From: Desulfuromusa sp.
GTDB lineage: Bacteria > Desulfobacterota > Desulfuromonadia > Desulfuromonadales > Geopsychrobacteraceae
Reading direction: 5' to 3'
Assembly (NCBI GenBank): GCA_029933365.1
Contig: JAOZOH010000105.1
Location: 1-9,800, forward strand
Length of the DNA: 9,800 nt
Position numbers and translations under genes: made by a program
Part shown: piece after piece, positions 6,376 to 9,800 of the stretch
Layout of the letters: each line of letters begins with the position of its first letter
How positions within the stretch are numbered: position 1 is the stretch's first letter
Notes under the pieces: generated by a model
Database searches by the model: none
Seen by the model: the letters and a program-made list of their open reading frames with translations, nothing else
What the model was told of the DNA's origin: nothing

Positions 6376-6426
6376 AGCTTGGACACTTCCGGGTTTCCTA
6401 TATTGGATTCGACAAGCAGGAAATTA

Positions 6427-6465
6427 AAAAGCGGGCGGATTCTTTTCAGAAGCCGCCCGCTTAAG
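6427..6465 (-). terminator. Rho-independent terminator of the cytochrome c/b operon
   Basis: Stem AAGCGGGCGG (6429-6438) with CCGCCCGCTT (6453-6462), extended inside by TTCT/AGAA, is followed in the leftward direction by TTTAATTT. It sits about 35 bp after the cytochrome b stop. Confidence 0.88.
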
Positions 6466-6497
6466 AGTGGAGATATTTGGAATTTATTTAGATGCAA

Positions 6498-7187
6498 TCA
6501 AGAATTAACAGTGGGGTTACTCCCTTTTTCTTCCTCCTCATGCTCATGCTCTTCCTCTTCCTCTTCCCAACCTGTCCACATGGTCTTGATATGTTCCGTT
6601 GGGGTATGTCCCAAGGTTGCTAAATAAACATGAGTTGGTATAAAAGCGATCAAACAGCACGCCAATAAAATATGGAGCCCCGCCAGAAGTTTTACTCCAC
6701 CGACCATAACAATCAGCTCACGTAATGGATCTACGTTAATCAAAAAGAGCCCCGTCAAATTAACCAGTGGCATCATGACAAACATGATTGCCAGATAAAC
6801 AGACTTCTGCATCGGGTTAAACTTGCTATCAGGGGTCGGATGATGGGGATTATCCCAGCCAAGAAAATAGGTTAAAAAGTAGAATTTTGCTTGCCGTAAT
6901 AAACCGCTCTTCAAATCTTCAACCCTTGGGACATACAGGTTCGCCATACTTCGAGCAACAAAAGTATAATAGAAGAACCACAAGGAAAAGGAGATCGCCA
7001 CCATAATTCCGGCTGCATTATGAAGATAAATCGCCGATTTATAGCTGCCAAGAAACGAAACATATTCGGGGAAACGAATCTGTGCACCAGAAACTGTCAG
7101 GGTAACAATCCCAAAAGCATTCAGCCAGTGCCAGATACGAACCGGTATGGGTTGTAAATAAATTTGATCTTGATGTTCTTCAGCCAT
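6498..7187 (-). CDS. Diheme b-type cytochrome, four-TM (cytochrome b561 / FdnI / HydC-like)
   Basis: This 229-residue inner-membrane protein has the layout of the prokaryotic cytochrome b561 (Ni,Fe-hydrogenase/formate dehydrogenase gamma) superfamily. Four hydrophobic spans are at about 22-38, 52-76, 128-150 and 165-190. Likely heme-ligand histidines are H20 (RIWHWLN), H56 (YLHNAAG), H172 (GLHILL) and H186 (PTHVYLA), which would place two b hemes across the membrane. It should exchange electrons between the quinone pool and the periplasmic heptaheme cytochrome encoded just upstream; the two genes are 11 bp apart and its AGGGG ribosome binding site overlaps the stop codon of that gene. The C-terminus is odd: residues 208-220 are almost all Glu with H214 and H216, a possible metal- or partner-binding tail. 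Specific donor and acceptor are unknown. Confidence 0.92.
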   Translation of the reverse strand: MAEEHQDQIYLQPIPVRIWHWLNAFGIVTLTVSGAQIRFPEYVSFLGSYKSAIYLHNAAGIMVAISFSLWFFYYTFVARSMANLYVPRVEDLKSGLLRQAKFYFLTYFLGWDNPHHPTPDSKFNPMQKSVYLAIMFVMMPLVNLTGLFLINVDPLRELIVMVGGVKLLAGLHILLACCLIAFIPTHVYLATLGHTPTEHIKTMWTGWEEEEEEHEHEEEEKGSNPTVNS

Positions 7188-7198
7188 GAGTAATCCCC

Positions 7199-8242
7199 TT
7201 AGTGACGTCTGTTTTTACGGGTCAAGAAACGCAGCGTTCCATGACCAATCGGCATGATAAATCCACCACAGATAATAATTAAGCCAATGATATTCAGTGC
7301 TGTACTTCGACCACTTCCGGTCATATAAAAATTAGGAGTTCCAAACAAAGCATCTAGAACCGCACCCTCCTCAACTGACATCCGCTGATAAGCTCCGGTT
7401 TCCGTCGGGAAAGCAAAGTAACTAGTCTGCATACTTCCCGGTCCGGCCGCATGACAGAAGGTACAATCAAAACGATTATCCAGCGTGCTCAGGTCGTGAG
7501 AAATCTCGCTGGGAACCAATGTTCCACCTAGATGCAAAGCTTTATAAGCCGGATTATGGTTGAAAGAACGTAATTCAGGCAAAGAGACATGGTTATCCCC
7601 ATTGATGTCAATTAGACTTTCTATCTCTTTGTCTCCACTATACTCTTTCAAATCAGCATAACTGGAGTATTCATAGTTACCTAATTTCGCTGATTTACTC
7701 TTTTGAGCTATAGTTAAAACGACTTCATAGCTCTCCGCAGAGGTATGGCAGGTAATACAGGGAAGCTTGGCAATATGCAGCGGAGCTTGCACCAACCATC
7801 CCGAATGACTTTCTATAACATCTTCTTCCTCATGACACTGGTTGCATTGCTGGTTCATCTCGGGGCCCGACACAGACTCAAGTCCACGTACCTGATGAGG
7901 ATTATGACAATCGAGACAGGCTGCATTTTCTGCGTGGGCAGTCGCCATATACTCACTGCCAAGTTCCTCATGACAATCGAGACAGTCAGCACTGGTAACA
8001 GCTTCGCCATCGTCAGGATGCTCATCAGTTACAGACTCATGACAAGTGACGCAACCCATCTCAGAATGAACGGTATGGGTGAATTTATCCGCATCAATAA
8101 ACAACTCGTCACCTACCTCATCAGCATCACCGTGGCAGCCTAGACAATCGTCCATCTCCATTGCACTAACTGATAGCGGGACAGCAAGGATCATCAGTAA
8201 TAAAAAACTCCACAGATAATTAACACTACAATCCATTTTCAT
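7199..8242 (-). CDS. Membrane-anchored heptaheme c-type cytochrome with an EF-hand loop
   Basis: This 347-residue exported protein carries seven CxxCH heme sites: 33-37, 64-68, 87-91, 109-113, 133-137, 162-166 and 260-264. A signal peptide or N-terminal anchor (about 8-27, ending VSA) and a C-terminal membrane helix (about 314-340) hold it on the periplasmic side. Extra His residues (H56, H59, H75, H103, H116, H146, H156) could give bis-His coordination. Between hemes 6 and 7, a 95-residue heme-free stretch has D212-I-N-G-D-N-H-V-S-L-P-E223, an exact EF-hand calcium loop pattern. Two ATGs (8242 and 8236) share an AAGGG; the first is used here. With the adjacent cytochrome b it resembles the c and b parts of Cbc-type quinone oxidoreductases of Geobacter, but split into two genes. 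The partner and direction of electron flow are inferred, not shown. Confidence 0.93.
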   Translation of the reverse strand: MKMDCSVNYLWSFLLLMILAVPLSVSAMEMDDCLGCHGDADEVGDELFIDADKFTHTVHSEMGCVTCHESVTDEHPDDGEAVTSADCLDCHEELGSEYMATAHAENAACLDCHNPHQVRGLESVSGPEMNQQCNQCHEEEDVIESHSGWLVQAPLHIAKLPCITCHTSAESYEVVLTIAQKSKSAKLGNYEYSSYADLKEYSGDKEIESLIDINGDNHVSLPELRSFNHNPAYKALHLGGTLVPSEISHDLSTLDNRFDCTFCHAAGPGSMQTSYFAFPTETGAYQRMSVEEGAVLDALFGTPNFYMTGSGRSTALNIIGLIIICGGFIMPIGHGTLRFLTRKNRRH

Positions 8243-8313
8243 GTACTTACCCTTTTAATCGAGCTGTTTACGTCAAATTGGAAATACCCATGTTAAAAGC
8301 TACAAAATAAACC

Positions 8314-8330
8314 TTGAAAATAATTTTCAA
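8314..8330. promoter_or_regulatory. 17-bp palindrome upstream of the cytochrome operon, Fur-box-like
   Basis: TTGAAAAT-A-ATTTTCAA is a perfect palindrome centred at 8322. Its inner 15 bases match the 7-1-7 Fur pattern TGATAATNATTATCA at all but one symmetric pair. It lies 72-88 bp before the cytochrome c start and overlaps a poor -10-like TATATT (8334-8329). Iron control of a heme-rich operon is plausible but unproven; AT-rich palindromes arise by chance. Confidence 0.42.
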
Positions 8331-8362
8331 TATAATTAATAGCAGAAAAAACCAAAAAGCGC

Positions 8363-8394
8363 AAAAAAAGAGATGGGTCTCCCATCTCTTTTTT
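8363..8394. terminator. Rho-independent terminator after the small membrane-protein gene
   Basis: A 13-bp stem AAAAAGAGATGGG/CCCATCTCTTTTT with loop TCT has A and T tracts on both flanks, so it can stop transcription in either direction. It lies about 75 bp beyond the stop at 8468 and separates the receiver/small-protein unit from the cytochrome operon. Confidence 0.88.
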
Positions 8395-8467
8395 AACTTA
8401 GCGCTATCCAGTCCCTAAAGTAAACAGCATATATCCGACTTGTAAGCTTGTTAAAGCTATTCCTAAC

Positions 8468-8704
8468 TCAGTGTGTAAGGGGCGTTTTATCTTTCTTTTT
8501 CCCACTAAAAAATCCCTTGATTATGCCAAACCCCAGAGCGAAAACCGGGATAAGTTGGAGAAAAATAATCAATCCACAGATACCTAAAAACAGGTAGACC
8601 AACATCATACTGTTATCTTCTCTGGCTCCGGCATCAGCTAAAGCAGGAACGATTGTGGATAAAAATACGATTCCAGGGAAACTGTATTGGACTATTTTTT
8701 TCAT
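8468..8704 (-). CDS. Small exported membrane protein of unknown function
   Basis: This is a 78-residue protein. The start is ATG at 8704 (MKKIVQYSF) because GGAG lies six bases upstream; the frame extends 14 codons further but without a ribosome binding site. Residues 1-23 look like a cleavable signal peptide (basic KK, hydrophobic core, ALA then D), and about 34-63 is one long or two short membrane spans, followed by the basic tail SGKKKDKT. The mature protein would be about 55 residues with its basic end probably in the cytoplasm. No known domain or cofactor motif is seen. It follows the TM-receiver gene by 38 bp on the same strand and precedes a terminator, so these two form one unit. It could be a small accessory subunit of the nearby cytochrome system, inferred only from position. 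Confidence 0.75.
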   Translation of the reverse strand: MKKIVQYSFPGIVFLSTIVPALADAGAREDNSMMLVYLFLGICGLIIFLQLIPVFALGFGIIKGFFSGKKKDKTPLTH

Positions 8705-8742
8705 GATGAACTCCTTTTTTCTTTCTATGTATTGTTCTTTAA

Positions 8743-9390
8743 TCAACTCACTGCTGGTTGAAAAGTTTCAAAAGCACATTCCACTGCGGAACGTAACTCT
8801 TCATTATCTTCCTGATTATGTGGTTTCAACGCATGATAGAAGATTCCATCTTCACGAATCCGCTTCAAGGTTTCTAAAGAGCTATCATCCGACACCAGGA
8901 TGATACGCAGGTTTTTATTACACTTACGCATCAAAGCAATAACATCGACCGAGGCAATTTTTTCTTCGAACGAATCGCCCAGAATGACGATTGGTTCATT
9001 TTTCTGCACTATTTTCGCAATGGCGTAAGCAGCCGATGCTGTAGTCTCAACTTCGTAGTGTGAATTCTCAAAAAAAGCCGCCAACTCTTGCCGTGCTGCT
9101 TTATCTCGATCAGCGATCAGTATTTTTCTCGTTTTCATATCGGTTTCTCCATTTCTGATTAATGTTTTCTGGGTTGATTGTAATTGTCTCTTGGCTGATA
9201 TATTTTTAACTTTGGCAGCCAAAAACATTGCCCCCGGAACACTCTGGAAACTAATAATGGCTATAAAGAAAATCATAAAAAATTTCGTAAGTGGGGATAT
9301 CTGCAAACCAAGATCACAAAGCATAAAACTTCCCGTCAGCAGCAAAGCCATGGGAAGAGAAATTAATTTGAAGTTATTGTATTGATTCAT
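8743..9390 (-). CDS. Two-TM membrane protein fused to a receiver (REC-like) domain
   Basis: This 215-residue protein starts at ATG 9390, six bases after AGGAG. Hydrophobic spans are at about 8-28 and 36-59, followed by a basic linker. From M85 a receiver-like domain begins (MKTRKILIADRD) and runs to about 208. Aligned by eye, the phosphoacceptor is D139 (VILGD), S167 replaces the usual Thr/Ser, and K189-P190 is conserved; the usual second acidic residue of the Mg pocket is R95 (ADRD). There is no DNA-binding or enzymatic output domain. M85 (codon 9138-9136) has its own GGAGA seven bases upstream, so a soluble receiver of 131 residues could also be made. It could tune the membrane electron-transfer module, but that is inference. 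A sigma-54-like promoter lies upstream. Confidence 0.8.
   Translation of the reverse strand: MNQYNNFKLISLPMALLLTGSFMLCDLGLQISPLTKFFMIFFIAIISFQSVPGAMFLAAKVKNISAKRQLQSTQKTLIRNGETDMKTRKILIADRDKAARQELAAFFENSHYEVETTASAAYAIAKIVQKNEPIVILGDSFEEKIASVDVIALMRKCNKNLRIILVSDDSSLETLKRIREDGIFYHALKPHNQEDNEELRSAVECAFETFQPAVS
9136..9150 (-). promoter_or_regulatory. Internal ribosome binding site and start within the TM-receiver gene
   Basis: GGAGA (9150-9146), seven bases, then ATG (9138-9136) sits exactly where the receiver homology begins. It could allow a separate soluble receiver product in the same frame, or mark the place where two genes were fused. Confidence 0.5.
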
Positions 9391-9426
9391 CACATTCTCC
9401 TGAATTTGTTCTTTGTTTATAACTAA

Positions 9427-9442
9427 AGCAACCTACATACCA
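9427..9442 (-). promoter_or_regulatory. Candidate sigma-54 promoter of the TM-receiver gene
   Basis: Read leftward, TGGTATG-TAGG-TTGCT matches the TGGYACR-N4-TTGCW pattern with one mismatch and correct GG-N10-GC spacing. Transcription would begin near 9416, leaving a 26-base leader with the AGGAG ribosome binding site at 9401-9397. Confidence 0.58.
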
Positions 9443-9541
9443 ACTTTTACAAATCTCACATAAAATTATTTATCTAATAAATTCAAATAGTTACAGAAAG
9501 CTAAGAATTACTAGATAAAATAGCGGCTTCAAGAACTATAA

Positions 9542-9564
9542 AAGATTCCTACTGGACAGGAATC
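9542..9564 (-). terminator. Hairpin, possible second terminator of the copy-2 three-TM gene
   Basis: AAGATTCCT and AGGAATCTT form a perfect 9-bp stem around a 7-base loop, followed leftward by TTATAG. It shares GATTCCTGTCCNNNAGGAAT with 6211-6230 in opposite orientation, so it may equally be a dispersed repeat. Confidence 0.5.
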
Positions 9565-9581
9565 TTCCTTCAAAACAATAA

Positions 9582-9615
9582 AAAAACCCGTTGCCATGTT
9601 GAGCAACGGGTTTTT
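9582..9615 (-). terminator. Terminator of the copy-2 three-TM gene
   Basis: This copy of the hairpin at 5539-5572 (CCCGTTGC/GCAACGGG) has changes only in the loop, so termination function is preserved. Confidence 0.85.
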
Positions 9616-9639
9616 AGTGATTTTATCTGGATCACCTGA

Positions 9640-9800
9640 TCAGGATTTTCCCAGCAACCCTTTACCTTCATGATTCTCTTTGGCGTTGTGGAACCAGATG
9701 TGACATTGATCTAATCCGTAAAGGCTTAACCCAACCAGTAAGACAGGAAGGAAGTTAGCAGCAATCGCACCGGAGAAGCAGTAGAAAGCGAAGAAGGCGG
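9640..9800 (-). CDS. Three-TM membrane protein of unknown function, copy 2 (C-terminal part)
   Basis: Only the last 52 codons and the stop are in the window. They match residues 104-155 of the copy at 5597-6064, differing only by Leu to Phe at position 139 (IWLHN to IWFHN). The other nucleotide changes in this part are silent, including a two-base change between Leu codons. Reading frame and stop are intact, so it is probably a working paralog. Its start and promoter lie beyond the right edge. Confidence 0.88.
   Translation of the reverse strand, partial: AFFAFYCFSGAIAANFLPVLLVGLSLYGLDQCHIWFHNAKENHEGKGLLGKS

Larger units (their letters stand above)
9570..9800. repeat. Direct repeat, copy 2 (enters a duplicated segment, cut by the window)
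   Basis: This segment is homologous to 5527-5757 with constant 4043-bp offset and no gaps. It starts with TCAAAACAATAA, the last three codons and stop of the TIM-barrel gene, although no such gene is present here. The bases just left of 9570 show no match to those left of 5527, so this is the duplication joint. Confidence 0.93.

Noticed and set aside
6243..6497. Leftward open frame of 84 codons between the cytochrome b gene and the three-TM gene
   Set aside because: It begins with TTG and no ribosome binding site, runs through the cytochrome operon terminator and the palindromic repeats, and its translation resembles no protein. Treated as noncoding.
7745..8143. 132-codon rightward frame opposite the heptaheme cytochrome
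   Set aside because: It is the antisense reading of regularly spaced CxxCH-coding sequence; no start signal.
8635..8746. Longer start (8746) for the small membrane protein
   Set aside because: The ATG at 8704 has GGAG at proper spacing and places a normal signal peptide at the N-terminus; the extra 14 charged residues would precede it and overlap the stop of the receiver gene.
5527..9569. Composite transposon bounded by direct repeats
   Set aside because: The repeats contain a real gene and a terminator but no transposase, terminal inverted repeats or target-site duplications.

Overview
The window reads as a chromosomal segment of a Desulfuromonadales-type bacterium (Geobacter/Desulfuromonas relatives; formerly Deltaproteobacteria). 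The basis is a seven-heme c-type cytochrome paired with a diheme b-type cytochrome, receiver-kinase signalling genes, a two-helix K+ channel with an RCK domain, moderate GC content and many short palindromic repeats. This placement is inference from gene content; there is no rRNA or marker gene. No tRNA, rRNA, CRISPR array or transposase was seen.

Left part (1-2840). A leftward two-component operon holds a receiver-first histidine kinase (180-1454, GTG start) and the first codons of a separate response regulator that runs off the left edge (1-50). The 129-bp gap between them holds an 87-bp GC-rich inverted-repeat element. Divergently transcribed is an atypical SDR of the NDUFA9-like group (1686-2579), followed by a second, differently arranged doublet of the same broad repeat type.

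Middle (2777-5572). A leftward GntR/FCD regulator (TTG start at 3558) has a promoter built from two 36-bp tandem repeats, each carrying a 17-bp TTGTATAC-T-GTATACAA type operator. Divergent from it are a K+ channel with filter TVGYSE and, overlapping it by ATGA, a TIM-barrel AP-endonuclease-2/sugar-isomerase-like gene, closed by a bidirectional terminator.

Right part (5527-9800). All genes point leftward and form an electron-transfer/signalling module. In transcription order they are a two-TM-plus-receiver protein (9390-8743), a 78-residue membrane protein (8704-8468), a membrane-anchored heptaheme cytochrome c with an EF-hand loop (8242-7199), a four-helix diheme cytochrome b with a Glu/His tail (7187-6498), and a three-helix unknown protein (6064-5597). 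The b/c pair looks like a quinone-linked respiratory oxidoreductase. The two ends carry candidate sigma-54 promoters.

The most interesting observation is that from 9570 to the window end the sequence repeats 5527-5757 at a constant offset of 4043 bp, with no gaps and about 14 mismatches in 231 bp. The copy begins with a relic of the last codons of the TIM-barrel gene. This is what a tandem duplication of the whole 4.04-kb module would look like, so a second diverged module may begin at the right edge of the window.
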